Below are positions 51,363 to 60,746 of a DNA stretch of 64,000 bases, piece by piece; position 1 is the stretch's first letter; each line of letters starts with the position of its first letter. Under the pieces are notes generated by a model. It saw only the letters and a list, made by a program, of their open reading frames with translations, was not told the origin of the DNA and ran no database searches. The DNA comes from an uncultured Lachnospiraceae bacterium (GTDB lineage Bacteria; Bacillota; Clostridia; Lachnospirales; Lachnospiraceae): assembly GCA_934343915.1 (NCBI GenBank), contig CAKRIL010000018.1, forward strand, positions 1-64,000, given 5' to 3'. Position numbers and translations under genes: made by a program.

Positions 51363-52681
51363 GCAGTTTCCCCGTTATTATTCCTTTTTGTGTCTCTGCC
51401 TCTGCCGGCATCTATCATATCAGTTCTGTACTCTATAACCGGAGGTTCACCCTTCTCAACGGTGTCCTTGGTTATCGTACAGCATGCGATATTATCATCT
51501 GATGGAATCTCATACATAACATCCATCATGATATTCTCCATAATCGCACGAAGACCTCTTGCTCCGGTCTTTCTCTCGAAGCTCTTCTTAGCTATCGCTG
51601 CAACGGCATCATCCGTCACCTTAAGCTCCACCTCATCATAGTGGAACAGCTTGCGATACTGCTTAACAAGTGCGTTCTTAGGCTCTGTGAGTATTCTCAT
51701 GAGTGCGTTCTCATCGAGTAAATCAAGAGAAACCGTAATCGGAACTCGTCCTACGAACTCAGGAATAAGTCCGAACTTCACAAGATCCTGAGGAAGAACC
51801 TGTTTTAAGAGCTCTCCTACATTCTTCTCTGTCTTTTCAACAAGCTCGGCTCCGAAGCCTATCGAGGACTGTCCCATTCTCGCATCAATAATCTTCTCGA
51901 GTCCGTCAAAGGCACCACCGCAGATAAAGAGGATATTGGTCGTATCAATAGGAATAAGCTCCTGCTGTGGATGCTTACGTCCGCCCTGCGGCGGAACTGA
52001 TGCGACAGTTCCCTCCAATATCTTAAGAAGAGCCTGCTGTACTCCCTCACCGGATACATCTCTGGTAATCGAAACATTCTCTGACTTCTTGGTAATCTTG
52101 TCTATCTCATCTATATAAATGATTCCATGCTCTGCCTTCTCTATATCATAGTCAGCCGCCTGAATAAGCTTGAGAAGAATGTTCTCAACATCCTCACCGA
52201 CATAACCCGCCTCAGTAAGTGTGGTTGCATCGGCAATGGCAAAAGGTACGTTCAGAAGCTTTGCCAATGTCTGTGCAAGGAATGTCTTACCTGAACCTGT
52301 CGGACCAAGCATAAGAATGTTACTCTTCTGAAGCTCTACATTCTCATCATCCGCATCCATGGTCTCATCATTTGCCATTATTCTCTTATAGTGGTTATAA
52401 ACTGCAACAGACAATACCTTCTTAGCGGCATCCTGTCCGATAACATACTCATCCAAAAATTCCTTGATTTCTCTCGGCTTTAAAAGATTGATTCCGTCGA
52501 AGCTGCCTGCTGCCGCATCCTGTGGCTCAATCTCCTCATTAACTATCTCCGCGCATACGTTGATGCACTCATCACATATATATACACCATTCCCCGGACC
52601 TGCAATCAATCTTCTGACTGCATCCTGAGGCTTTCCACAGAAGGAACATCTAAGCCTTCCGTCATCCTTACGTCCTGCCAC
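51359..52681 (-). CDS. clpX: ATP-dependent Clp protease unfoldase ClpX
   Basis: This 440-residue AAA+ unfoldase feeds substrates to ClpP. The N-terminal zinc-binding domain has CSFCGK and YICDECINVC. Walker A is LGPTGSGKTFLAQTLA, Walker B IIYIDEIDKI, and the IGF loop for docking to ClpP appears as SSIGFGAEL. Sensor and box motifs LIPEFVGRVPITV and KTGARGLRAIMEN are present. The order clpP-clpX-lon is typical for Firmicutes. The start MAGRKDDGRLRC follows AGGAGGTAAGCA. It overlaps lon by four bases. No unusual features. Confidence 0.97.
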   Translation of the reverse strand: MAGRKDDGRLRCSFCGKPQDAVRRLIAGPGNGVYICDECINVCAEIVNEEIEPQDAAAGSFDGINLLKPREIKEFLDEYVIGQDAAKKVLSVAVYNHYKRIMANDETMDADDENVELQKSNILMLGPTGSGKTFLAQTLAKLLNVPFAIADATTLTEAGYVGEDVENILLKLIQAADYDIEKAEHGIIYIDEIDKITKKSENVSITRDVSGEGVQQALLKILEGTVASVPPQGGRKHPQQELIPIDTTNILFICGGAFDGLEKIIDARMGQSSIGFGAELVEKTEKNVGELLKQVLPQDLVKFGLIPEFVGRVPITVSLDLLDENALMRILTEPKNALVKQYRKLFHYDEVELKVTDDAVAAIAKKSFERKTGARGLRAIMENIMMDVMYEIPSDDNIACCTITKDTVEKGEPPVIEYRTDMIDAGRGRDTKRNNNGETA

Positions 52682-52716
52682 TGCTTACCTCCTATAATTG
52701 AGTAGCTTACACCCTC

Positions 52717-52753
52717 AAAAATGATATGTGGAAGGAGGAATCCCCCCTTCCAC
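52717..52753 (-). terminator. Hairpin between clpP and clpX (weak terminator candidate)
   Basis: GTGGAAGG and CCTTCCAC form an 8 bp stem with a 10-base loop; on the minus strand ATATCA and then TTTTT follow. The distance between stem and T-run is larger than usual, so termination is probably partial. Confidence 0.4.
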
Positions 52754-52770
52754 ACCACTAACATACTATT

Positions 52771-53355
52771 CTAGTTGATTTTCTCGACAACAGAATCGAT
52801 AAGACCGTACTCAACAGCTTCCTGTGCTGTCATCCAGTTATCTCTGTCTGTATCTCTTACAAGCTCCTCATATGTCTTGCCCGTATTCTCAGCAAGGAGT
52901 CTGTTCATCCTCTCCTTGGTTCTGATAATATGCTTAGCGGCAATCTCAATCTCAGTAGCCTGTCCCTGTGCTCCGCCAAGAGGCTGATGAATAAGAATCT
53001 CCGCATTAGGAAGAGCCTTTCTCTTGCCATTGGTTCCGCCCGCAAGAAGGAATGCGCCCATGCTTGCCGCCATACCTACACAGATTGTTGATACATCGCA
53101 CTTAATGTACTGCATTGTATCATATATAGCCATACCTGCTGATATTGAACCACCCGGGCTGTTGATATATAAGCTGATATCCTTCGAAGGATCCTCAGAC
53201 TCAAGAAAAAGAAGCTGTGCAACAACAAGGTTCGCTGACACATCATTAACCTCTTCTCCGAGGAAAATGATTCTTTCCTTAAGAAGTCTTGAGTAGATAT
53301 CGAATGATCTCTCGCCTCTGCTTGTCTGTTCAATTACTACCGGTACTAAACTCAT
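52771..53355 (-). CDS. clpP: ATP-dependent Clp protease proteolytic subunit
   Basis: This 194-residue serine peptidase forms the ClpP tetradecamer. Ser98 lies in VGMAASMGAFLL and His123 in EILIHQPLGGAQG; the catalytic Asp lies in the RDTDRDNWM region. The start MSLVPVVIEQTSRGERSFDIY is the classical mature-like N-terminus with only a short leader. It follows tig by 35 bases and precedes clpX by 89 bases. AGGGAGGAAC provides the ribosome site. It partners with ClpX encoded next. Confidence 0.97.
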   Translation of the reverse strand: MSLVPVVIEQTSRGERSFDIYSRLLKERIIFLGEEVNDVSANLVVAQLLFLESEDPSKDISLYINSPGGSISAGMAIYDTMQYIKCDVSTICVGMAASMGAFLLAGGTNGKRKALPNAEILIHQPLGGAQGQATEIEIAAKHIIRTKERMNRLLAENTGKTYEELVRDTDRDNWMTAQEAVEYGLIDSVVEKIN

Positions 53356-53390
53356 AGTGTTCCTCCCTAATTATTACTTGATATTACAGA

Positions 53391-54683
53391 TTATTTCTCT
53401 ACTTCTACTGCCTCTGCTGCGATAAGCTTAACTGCCTTCTGAACTGCGAGGTCTTCCTTAATCTGAGTTCTCTCGTTGTCAGTCATCATATCCTTAAGCT
53501 CGTCTTCCTTCATATTGTACATAGAAGCCATGTTCTTGATTTCCTCATCAACCTCTTCATCTGTAACAGTGAAGTTCTCAGCCTTAGCGATAGCGTCAAG
53601 AACGAGACCGTTCTTGATTCTCTTCTCAGCCTCAGGATAGATGCTCTCGATGAACTTATCAAGCTCCATACCCATCATCTTCACATACTGCTCAAGGCTG
53701 ATACCCTGCTGCTTTAAGTTTCTGTCGTAGCCGTCTGCCATCTGAAGTGCCTGCTGCTTAATCATAGCCTCAGGAATCTCCATTGATGCGTTAGCAACTG
53801 CTGCATCGATAGCCTCGTTCTCCTTCTTAGCCTCAGCGTCCTTAGCCTTCTTCTTCTCAAGTGTTGCCTTAAGATCTGCCTTGTATTCATCAACAGTCTT
53901 GAACTCGGAAATATCCTGTACAAGCTCATCATTGAGCTCAGGAAGCTCCCTGGACTTAATCTCCTTAACAGTTACCTTGAATGTAGCCGGCTTGCCAGCG
54001 AGCTCTGCTGCATGGTACTCCTCAGGGAATGTTACATTAACCTCTGTCTCCTCACCGATGTTCTTGCCAACTAACTGCTCCTCGAATGTATCAATGAATG
54101 AATGTGAGCCGATTGTAAGAGAATAGTTCTCACCCTTACCGCCTGCAAATGGAACTCCGTTCATGAAGCCCTCGAAATCGATAACAGTGTCATCGCCGTC
54201 CTGAACAGCTCTGTCCTCAACTGTGATGATTCTTGCGTTCTGCTCCTGAACCTTCTTAATCTCTGCGTCAATATCCTCATCAGTTACCTCAGTATTAACC
54301 TTGGCAACCTCAACACCCTTGTATGCTCCGAGAGTTACCTCAGGACGAACTGCAACTGTTGCAGTGAAGATGAAGCTCTTGCCCTCTTCAATCTGAGTAA
54401 CATCAATATCAGGCTGTGATACGATATCAAGACCGCTCTCAACAGCAGCCTTCTGGTATGCACCAGGAATAATTGAATTGGCAGCATCCTCATAGAAGAT
54501 TCCTGCGCCATACATCTTCTCGATCATCTGCTTAGGAACCTTTCCCTTACGGAAACCAGGAACGCTTATCTTATTCTTATTCTTTTCATAAGCTGTTTCC
54601 ATTCCCTTTGCGAACTCTTCTGCATCAACCTCGATGGTCAGCTTAACCATGTTCTTCTCTAACTTGTCTACTGTAAAGCTCAT
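53391..54683 (-). CDS. tig: Trigger factor
   Basis: This 430-residue ribosome-bound chaperone and prolyl isomerase starts MSFTVDKLEKNMVKLTIEVD. The ribosome-docking signature GFRKGKVPKQM is at residues about 43-53. The FKBP-like domain (about 150-245) contains DGDDTVIDFEGFMNGVPFAGGKGENY, and the C-terminal arms are helical. The gene heads the tig-clpP-clpX-lon-ysxC cluster. An AAGGAGGATT ribosome site precedes the ATG. A consensus -10 TATAAT lies at 54738-54743 on the minus strand, with a poor -35. Confidence 0.97.
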   Translation of the reverse strand: MSFTVDKLEKNMVKLTIEVDAEEFAKGMETAYEKNKNKISVPGFRKGKVPKQMIEKMYGAGIFYEDAANSIIPGAYQKAAVESGLDIVSQPDIDVTQIEEGKSFIFTATVAVRPEVTLGAYKGVEVAKVNTEVTDEDIDAEIKKVQEQNARIITVEDRAVQDGDDTVIDFEGFMNGVPFAGGKGENYSLTIGSHSFIDTFEEQLVGKNIGEETEVNVTFPEEYHAAELAGKPATFKVTVKEIKSRELPELNDELVQDISEFKTVDEYKADLKATLEKKKAKDAEAKKENEAIDAAVANASMEIPEAMIKQQALQMADGYDRNLKQQGISLEQYVKMMGMELDKFIESIYPEAEKRIKNGLVLDAIAKAENFTVTDEEVDEEIKNMASMYNMKEDELKDMMTDNERTQIKEDLAVQKAVKLIAAEAVEVEK

Positions 54684-54737
54684 TTAATAAATCCTCCTTA
54701 AACATTAACAATTAACACGTTTGTCAATCAATTACCC

Positions 54738-54743
54738 ATTATA
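54738..54743 (-). promoter_or_regulatory. -10 box candidate for tig
   Basis: TATAAT on the minus strand, preceded by TG one base away (TATGTTATAAT), lies 55 bases before the tig start. No convincing -35 box stands at the right distance. Confidence 0.4.
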
Positions 54744-54861
54744 ACATAGGCTTTCCCCAAAATCCAGCATAATTTTAATATATTGCGCGTTTTTTGTGGA
54801 ATTTTATTAAAAAAAATGCTATTCTAACTCTGATAATTATAAAAATAAGGGAGTGAACGCT

Positions 54862-55548
54862 ATGGCATCACCGATTCTTGAAGTAAACAGCTTAAAAAAA
54901 GCCTACCGCAGGAGGGTCGTCCTCAATGATGTATCCTTCAAAGTATACCCGGGAGACATAGTAGGCATTGTAGGTGCCAACGGCTGCGGAAAATCCACCC
55001 TGCTCCGCATTATCGCAGGAGCCGATTCCCCGGACTCCGGCAGCCTGTCATACAACGGAGAGAATCCGCTGAAGAATAAAAAGCTTTTCAAAAAATATAC
55101 CGGATATGTTCCTCAGGAGAATCCTCTCTATGAGAATCTTTCAGTGCTTGACAATCTTAAGCTCTGGTACTGTGACAATCCGGCGGGAATTGCACCCGTA
55201 ATGGAGCGCTTCGGACTTGACGGCTATGCCCGCTATACGGTGAGCAGGCTGTCGGGCGGATTAAAGAAACGTCTTTCCATCGCCTGTTCCATCGCTGATG
55301 CCCCGCCGGTTCTTATTTTGGACGAGCCGGGCGCATCCCTCGACATCATATGCAAATCAGATATCTGCCGTTACCTTAAGGAATACAGCCAAAGCGGCGG
55401 AACCGTTATAATCACAAGCCATGAGGAGGGAGAACTTTCCATGTGCAGCCGCATGCTTTTTATTGAAGCTACATCGCTTCGCGAGATTACGCCCGTAACC
55501 GGGGATGCACTTATGAAGCTGATAGGCGGGGAGGCTGACAATGCATAG
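54862..55548 (+). CDS. ABC-2 exporter ATP-binding protein
   Basis: This 228-residue ATPase starts at MASPILEVNSLKKAY, after AAGGGAGTG; the GTG inside that site is rejected. Walker A is GANGCGKST, the signature LSGGLKKRL (Leu in place of the usual Gln), Walker B VLILDEPGASLD and the switch histidine TSHEEGEL. It overlaps the following permease gene by eight bases. Together with two ABC-2 permeases it forms a small exporter of CcmA/NatA type. Substrate unknown; these systems export drugs, lipids or peptides. Confidence 0.92.
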   Translation: MASPILEVNSLKKAYRRRVVLNDVSFKVYPGDIVGIVGANGCGKSTLLRIIAGADSPDSGSLSYNGENPLKNKKLFKKYTGYVPQENPLYENLSVLDNLKLWYCDNPAGIAPVMERFGLDGYARYTVSRLSGGLKKRLSIACSIADAPPVLILDEPGASLDIICKSDICRYLKEYSQSGGTVIITSHEEGELSMCSRMLFIEATSLREITPVTGDALMKLIGGEADNA

Positions 55549-56725
55549 ACACCTCTCATATATGCTACTTCAGTTAAAATCCTCATTAAAACTTCTTCCG
55601 AAGCTTTTTCTCGGTACACTTGTATTTGCCTTCCTCGCCTTCTGCGTGGGCTATGCCGGTGTAAAGAGCCTTGGCTCAGGCAATCACCTCTTTTTCAAGG
55701 TTGCCGTTATTCTGCCCGAGAATGATGCCCTTGTAAGCATCGGCTTTGGCATGCTTGCCGAGATGGACAGTCTCAAAAATTACTGTGAACTCATCACCAC
55801 GGACGAGGAAACCGCCGAGGAGATGCTGAGACAGGGCGAAATCTACGGAATAGTGTATATTCCCGATGGCTTTGTCGAGGATGTGTTAAGCGGCCGCAAT
55901 ACTCCGGCAAAAATTACCCTTCCCGACAATCCCGGCATTGAGACCGTAATATTCCGTTCAGTGTTGAATGCCGGCTCCTCCACCCTTGCCTATGTTCAGT
56001 CAGGCATCTATGCCATGAACGACGCTTACGCTGAATTCGGCATGTCTGACCTTGCCCCCGCTGCCACCGACAAGATGAATGACGATTACATCCGCTTTGT
56101 GTTCAACCGTGGTTCAATATTCGATATGCAGACCACAAGTGCAACAGGAGCCCTCACACAGACACAGTTCTACACCTGTTCGGGAATAATCATTGTCATG
56201 CTGTTCTCAGGCTTCCTGCTCGGCGGCTTTTCGGCTCAGGAGGAAAACGGTCTGACGGTTATGCTTAAGCGCGCCGGAATAGGCAGAATATATTGCCATA
56301 CCTGCCGCACACTGACTGTAAGCCTTGTATGTACATGTATTTTTGCCGCGGCACTTGCCGCCCTTGGATTTATATCCTTTACGTCAGTTTTATGCTGCTT
56401 CATCGGTCTGACAGTGTGCATTTCATATATATTTTTCATATATGAGCTTGCGGGAAACGGGCTCTACGGAATGCTTCTGCTTCTGTGCTGCAATGTTCTC
56501 ATGGCATACTGCTCGGGACTTATACTTCCGACAGCTTACCTTCCGAAGGCAGCCGCCTATATCGGCAGAGCACTTCCGGCATACCATATAAAGAATCTGC
56601 TGACAGGCATCTTCACCGGAGACCTCCGGCTTTCCGCACCCGGCATATGTCTGCTGTACACACTGCTGTTCATCCTTATGTCAGCCCTGTGCTCATCTCT
56701 CAGAGAAAAGAGGAACAGAACATGA
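55541..56725 (+). CDS. ABC-2 family transporter permease
   Basis: This 394-residue protein has an N-terminal helix (LPKLFLGTLVFAFLAFCVGYAG), a large extracytoplasmic domain of about 180 residues and five or six C-terminal helices (FYTCSGIIIVMLFSGFLLGGF, LIYTLLFIL-like end). This layout matches the ABC2_membrane_3/YhgE-like type of exporter subunits. It overlaps the ATPase by eight bases and the second permease by four bases (ATGA), so all three are translationally coupled. The stoichiometry is probably heterodimeric with the next gene product. Substrate unknown. Confidence 0.85.
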   Translation: MHRHLSYMLLQLKSSLKLLPKLFLGTLVFAFLAFCVGYAGVKSLGSGNHLFFKVAVILPENDALVSIGFGMLAEMDSLKNYCELITTDEETAEEMLRQGEIYGIVYIPDGFVEDVLSGRNTPAKITLPDNPGIETVIFRSVLNAGSSTLAYVQSGIYAMNDAYAEFGMSDLAPAATDKMNDDYIRFVFNRGSIFDMQTTSATGALTQTQFYTCSGIIIVMLFSGFLLGGFSAQEENGLTVMLKRAGIGRIYCHTCRTLTVSLVCTCIFAAALAALGFISFTSVLCCFIGLTVCISYIFFIYELAGNGLYGMLLLLCCNVLMAYCSGLILPTAYLPKAAAYIGRALPAYHIKNLLTGIFTGDLRLSAPGICLLYTLLFILMSALCSSLREKRNRT

Positions 56726-57780
56726 ATATGAAACAATTTTTCACATGGACAAGGCTCATATGCAAGCATCTGCTCAAGCTTCCGATTATCGCGCTGCTTC
56801 TGCTTCTCATACCTGCCGCCACCTTCATTATAGGTCTCCTTCCGCCCTCCGCATCAGCTTCGGATGTAACGGTCGGAATATATTTTGAAGATGCCGACGA
56901 AGAGCTCACTTCGCTCCTGAGGGAGCGGCTCCTCAATGAGACCAGCGGTTCCTTCATATTCACCGAATATAATGACACCGGGCTTATGCTGCACGACATC
57001 CAGACGAACCGCCTTGAGTGCGGCTACATCTTCGACCGGTCGTTTTCCGACGCACTTGCAAGCGGCAGGCTAAAGAACTCTGTTAAGGTCTGTCACACAC
57101 CGTCATCCATGCTTTTAAGTGCCGTAAATGAGATTGTATTTGCCAATATAATCCGCCTGTCGGGCTATGAGGTTCTGGACGAATACATAGAGGTTGACGG
57201 AATCGACGAAGCAGCGCAGGAAGAGCTGCGTGAGTACATGTACAGCTCATATGAAGCGTACTGCACAAGCGGAGATACCTTCCATCTTGATATTGTGACC
57301 ACAGACAATATATCAATCAATGATGAGGCATCGGACAGCTTAATGGTGACCTTCCCTCTGCGCGGTCTGCTCGCCATACTGATATTTCTTGCAGCCATGA
57401 TAGGCTGTATATCGTGGCTTAAGGATAGGGAGCGCGGTCTGTTCGCTCCGCGTCCGCGCTCATTTTATATACTGAGCATGATTATGTATCCTCTGCTGCC
57501 GGCACTGCTGTTTACACTCTGCTGCGAGCTTGCGCTCTTCATAGGCGGTGCTGCATACCCGCCTGTCACAGAGCTTATATACTCAGTCCGATATATTTTG
57601 ATTGTCACGATATTTTCCAATATATGCTATCTTCTTAAAAAAAGCAGCACGGTCACATCGCTCGTACCCGTGCTTCTTCTCGGAAGCCTTATATTCTGTC
57701 CTATATTCATCAATATAGAGAACTTCTACCCGGCATTCAAATTTTTAAGCCGGCTGTTCATTCCGAGATACTTTCTTTAA
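56722..57780 (+). CDS. ABC-2 family transporter permease, second subunit
   Basis: The protein has 352 residues from MNMKQFFTWTRLICKHLL; a much longer in-frame opening upstream lies inside the first permease and is rejected. An N-terminal helix (LPIIALLLLLIPAATFIIGLL) is followed by an extracytoplasmic domain (about 40-210) and about five helices to the end. The arrangement parallels the preceding gene product, though sequence similarity is low by eye. The start overlaps the previous stop as ATGA. It is the last gene of the three-gene exporter unit. Substrate unknown. Confidence 0.85.
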   Translation: MNMKQFFTWTRLICKHLLKLPIIALLLLLIPAATFIIGLLPPSASASDVTVGIYFEDADEELTSLLRERLLNETSGSFIFTEYNDTGLMLHDIQTNRLECGYIFDRSFSDALASGRLKNSVKVCHTPSSMLLSAVNEIVFANIIRLSGYEVLDEYIEVDGIDEAAQEELREYMYSSYEAYCTSGDTFHLDIVTTDNISINDEASDSLMVTFPLRGLLAILIFLAAMIGCISWLKDRERGLFAPRPRSFYILSMIMYPLLPALLFTLCCELALFIGGAAYPPVTELIYSVRYILIVTIFSNICYLLKKSSTVTSLVPVLLLGSLIFCPIFINIENFYPAFKFLSRLFIPRYFL

Positions 57781-57807
57781 TTTCCGCTTATATCTGCCGG
57801 ACAATCG

Positions 57808-57835
57808 AAAAGAGGAGCCGCATATACGGCTCCTC
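57808..57835 (-). terminator. Intrinsic terminator after the spore-protein gene
   Basis: GAGGAGCCG (57812-57820) and CGGCTCCTC (57827-57835) form a perfect 9 bp stem with a six-base loop. On the minus strand it is followed by TTTTCG. It may also slow read-through from the convergent exporter operon. Confidence 0.7.
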
Positions 57836-57849
57836 CGCATGAGCGGCTG

Positions 57850-58065
57850 TTACTGCTTGCCAGCCATCTCCTGCTCCTGTCTCATAATCATCTTCTTAAC
57901 CATTTCGCCACCGATTGAACCGGCCTGTCTGGAAGTTAAGTCTCCATTGTAGCCTTCCTTTAAAGGTACTCCGAGCTCAGATGCTACCTCCATCTTGAAT
58001 CTGTCCATTGCACCCTTTGCCTCAGGCACTGCTGCCTTATTAGTTCCTGTATTAGTACTTGCCAT
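57850..58065 (-). CDS. Alpha/beta-type small acid-soluble spore protein
   Basis: This 71-residue protein matches SspA/B-type SASPs, which coat and protect spore DNA. The first signature reads FKMEVASELGVPL with the germination-protease site in KMEVASE, and the second reads GDLTSRQAGSIGGEMVKKMI. The start follows a strong ATGGAGGTG site. Upstream on the minus strand CATAATA occurs twice near 58190-58216, resembling sigma-G -10 boxes, but a matching -35 is not clear. It is monocistronic, with its own terminator, and shows that the organism has sporulation genes. Confidence 0.95.
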   Translation of the reverse strand: MASTNTGTNKAAVPEAKGAMDRFKMEVASELGVPLKEGYNGDLTSRQAGSIGGEMVKKMIMRQEQEMAGKQ

Positions 58066-58243
58066 TTTGATTCACCTCCATGAACATTTATATAGTTTTT
58101 GAAAATCCCGTGGCACCGGTCTTTTCCAATCCGACAGATTCTCTTCTTCTCCGCTGCCGGATTGGAATGTCCTCTGTCTTGGTATTATTATGTTCATGAA
58201 GTATTTTATTATTATGCCAATTCGTGGAAGTATATTAAAATCA

Positions 58244-58795
58244 TCAAATAATATATTGTATCGAATGTGCTATCTTGTCTGAGCATTCCTCACTGACAAG
58301 TCTTGCAGCAAGTCTCAGTCCCAAATCTATCGCTGTACCCATTCCACGGCTTGTTACCACATTGCCATCCTCGACAACTCTCTCAGGTGAATACTCTGCA
58401 CCCTTAAGCTCACTCTCAAAGCCCGGGAAGCAGGTCGCCTTCCTTCCCTCAAGGAACCCGAAGTGTCCGAACACGCTCGGTGCCGCACATATCGCCGCAA
58501 TATCCTTTCCCGCCTCGAACTGCTTCGTAAGAATATTCTTAAGTCCCGCATGTGCCTCCAGATTCCTTGTTCCCGGCATTCCTCCCGGAAGGAACAGCAC
58601 GTCCGCGTCAGAGTAATCATTCTCACCAAATAATGTGTCAGCCTCAACAGGCACTCTCTGTGCGCTTGTCACCACCCTGTCGTCACCCATCGAAACCGTC
58701 ACCACCTCAACAGAAGCACGTCTTAACACGTCAACCACCGCAAGTGCCTCCACAAGCTCGAAGCCATCCGCCAAAAATGCATATACTTTAGCCAT
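58244..58795 (-). CDS. DJ-1/PfpI family protein
   Basis: This 183-residue protein starts MAKVYAFLADGFELVEALAVVDVL. The nucleophile Cys103 is in DIAAICAAPSVFG, with the partner Glu16 in the first helix. This layout is that of the DJ-1/YajL/ThiJ subfamily, whose members are reported as glyoxalase III, deglycase-like or redox-protective proteins. It is not a protease in the strict sense. It lies on the minus strand alone between the SASP and CYTH genes. The precise substrate is not known. The start follows AGAGGACT. Confidence 0.92.
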   Translation of the reverse strand: MAKVYAFLADGFELVEALAVVDVLRRASVEVVTVSMGDDRVVTSAQRVPVEADTLFGENDYSDADVLFLPGGMPGTRNLEAHAGLKNILTKQFEAGKDIAAICAAPSVFGHFGFLEGRKATCFPGFESELKGAEYSPERVVEDGNVVTSRGMGTAIDLGLRLAARLVSEECSDKIAHSIQYII

Positions 58796-58922
58796 AATAG
58801 TCCTCTTTTCTGAGCGGAAGCAGCTTCTCCCGCTCCAACGTAATATTGTCTTTTATTAAGATTTATTATATCATTAATAATAACCAATTACAAAATAAAT
58901 TCATAAACATAAGGAGAATACC

Positions 58923-59387
58923 ATGGAAATAGAACGTAAATTTTTAATCGACAAGCTGCCGTCCGGCATTGACTTATCCTCATATAAGTGCCGTCGCATA
59001 GAGCAGGGCTATCTGTGCAGTGAACCCGTCGTCCGCGTCCGCCGTGACAACGACGACTATTACCTCACCTACAAGTCTAAGGGACTTATGGTCCGCGAGG
59101 AATACAATCTTCCCCTCACCGCCGATGCCTACAACACTCTTATTGCGAAAGCCGACGGATATATTATTGCCAAGAATCGCTATGAAATTCCCGAGAAGGA
59201 CAATTTAACCATTGAGCTTGATATTTTCGAGGGTGAATTTTCGGGACTTATGCTCGCAGAGGTTGAATTCGACTCCGAACAGGCTGCGCTGTCATACACT
59301 CCGCCTGTATGGTTCGGAAGAGATGTCACCAATGAAAAGACATATCACAATTCCAACATGGCTCAGCATGGTTTACAGAAGATGTAA
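58923..59387 (+). CDS. CYTH-domain protein (triphosphate tunnel metalloenzyme)
   Basis: This 154-residue protein begins MEIERKFL, the ExExK motif of CYTH proteins. Further tunnel residues appear in VVRVRRDNDDYYLTYKSKG, KNRYEIP and LTIELDIFEGEFSGLMLAEVEFDS. Members of this family hydrolyse inorganic triphosphate or other triphosphates. An adenylate-cyclase role as in class IV enzymes is less likely for a protein this short. The start follows AAGGAGAAT. It stands before an alcohol dehydrogenase gene without an obvious link. Confidence 0.92.
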   Translation: MEIERKFLIDKLPSGIDLSSYKCRRIEQGYLCSEPVVRVRRDNDDYYLTYKSKGLMVREEYNLPLTADAYNTLIAKADGYIIAKNRYEIPEKDNLTIELDIFEGEFSGLMLAEVEFDSEQAALSYTPPVWFGRDVTNEKTYHNSNMAQHGLQKM

Positions 59388-59515
59388 CATAAGCAACATT
59401 TGTTCACAGAAATTTTATACTTTTTTGACAAATATGTATACACAAATCGAGGTTGATATGTTATAATTGCACTATAAATGAGTTATATATTAACTTTGAA
59501 AGGAGTTTTTTTATA

Positions 59516-60661
59516 ATGGGAAGAATTGTACTCAATGAAACATCTTATCATGGAGCCGGCTGTATAGCCGAGATCGCAACAGAGGTTAAGGGACGTGCTT
59601 TTAAGAAGGCGTTCATCTGCTCAGACCCTGACCTTATCAAGTTCGGTGTTACCGCTAAGGTTACTAAGGTCTTAGATGATGCAGGTCTTGCTTATGAGAT
59701 TTACTCCAACATCAAGCCGAACCCTACTATCGAGAATGTTCAGACAGGTGTTGCCGCATTCAAGGCATCAGGCGCAGATTACATCATTGCTATCGGCGGT
59801 GGTTCATCAATGGATACAGCCAAGGCTATCGGTATCATCATCAAGAACCCTGAGTTCGCAGATGTAAGAAGCCTCGAGGGTGTTGCTCCTACTAAGAATA
59901 AGTGTGTTCCTATCCTCGCAGTTCCTACAACAGCAGGTACTGCTGCCGAGGTTACAATCAACTACGTTATCACAGATGTAGAGAAGAGCCGTAAGATGGT
60001 ATGTGTTGATACACATGACATCCCTGTAGTTGCATTCATCGATCCTGAGATGATGTCAACAATGCCTAAGGGACTTACAGCCGCAACAGGTATGGACGCT
60101 CTCACACATGCAATCGAGGGTTACACAACCAAGGCTGCATGGGAGATGACAGATATGTTCCATCTCAAGGCTATCGAGCTTATATCCAAGCATCTTCGTG
60201 GTGCCGTTGCCAACACTCCTGAGGGACGTGAGGGAATGGCTCTCGGTCAGTACATAGCAGGTATGGGCTTCTCCAACGTAGGACTTGGTATCGTTCACTC
60301 AATGGCACATCCTCTCGGAGCAGTATATGATACTCCTCATGGTGTAGCCAATGCCATTATCCTTCCAACCGTTATGGAGTACAACGCAGAAGCAACCGGC
60401 GACAAGTATAAGTACATCGCTAAGGCAATGGGCGTTGAAGGCACAGAGAACATGACAGTTGAGGAATATCGTAAGGCTGCAATCGACGCTGTTAAGCAGC
60501 TTTCACATGATGTTGGTATTCCTGCCGACCTCAAGGATATTGTTAAGAGAGAGGATATTCCTTTCCTTGCACAGTCAGCTTATGATGACGCATGCCGTCC
60601 TGGCAACCCAAGAGATACCAGCGTTGAAGATATCACTAAGCTTTATGAGTCACTTATCTAA
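59516..60661 (+). CDS. Iron-containing alcohol dehydrogenase (lactaldehyde reductase type)
   Basis: This 381-residue group III dehydrogenase starts MGRIVLNETSYHGAG, after AAAGGAG. The NAD(P) site is IAIGGGSSMDTAKAIG. The iron ligands lie in MDALTHAIEGY, GIVHSMAHPLG and DTPHGVANA. The closest type by eye is FucO-like lactaldehyde/propanediol oxidoreductase or butanol dehydrogenase; the exact substrate is uncertain. Codon choice differs from its neighbours: it uses frequent GCT, GGT and CCT codons, as in highly expressed genes. An upstream start would overlap the promoter region. A strong terminator follows. Confidence 0.92.
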   Translation: MGRIVLNETSYHGAGCIAEIATEVKGRAFKKAFICSDPDLIKFGVTAKVTKVLDDAGLAYEIYSNIKPNPTIENVQTGVAAFKASGADYIIAIGGGSSMDTAKAIGIIIKNPEFADVRSLEGVAPTKNKCVPILAVPTTAGTAAEVTINYVITDVEKSRKMVCVDTHDIPVVAFIDPEMMSTMPKGLTAATGMDALTHAIEGYTTKAAWEMTDMFHLKAIELISKHLRGAVANTPEGREGMALGQYIAGMGFSNVGLGIVHSMAHPLGAVYDTPHGVANAIILPTVMEYNAEATGDKYKYIAKAMGVEGTENMTVEEYRKAAIDAVKQLSHDVGIPADLKDIVKREDIPFLAQSAYDDACRPGNPRDTSVEDITKLYESLI

Positions 60662-60699
60662 GCCAAGCTACCGGCCTCTTTTATAAAAATGTTATTTGC

Positions 60700-60735
60700 A
60701 AAAAGGACATATGTCATAGTGCATATGTCCTTTTT
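60700..60735. terminator. Bidirectional intrinsic terminator
   Basis: AAAAAGGACATATG (60700-60713) and CATATGTCCTTTTT (60722-60735) are perfect complements with an eight-base loop. T-runs are present in both directions, so it serves the alcohol dehydrogenase on the plus strand and the small gene at 60747 on the minus strand. Confidence 0.9.
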
Positions 60736-60746
60736 GTATTCATGGT

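Noticed and set aside
40856..54683. Novelty in the prfA-rho and tig-lon clusters
   Set aside because: Gene content, order and motifs are standard for clostridia; only small details such as the Rho insert and the short coding overlap stand out.
56485..56721. An 79-codon in-frame extension before the second ABC-2 permease
   Set aside because: It lies wholly inside the first permease gene; the ATG at 56722 overlaps the previous stop as ATGA and begins the expected membrane N-terminus.
59424..59467. TTGACA and TATAAT before the alcohol dehydrogenase as one promoter
   Set aside because: The boxes are about 32 bases apart, far too distant to act together; each alone lacks a good partner.
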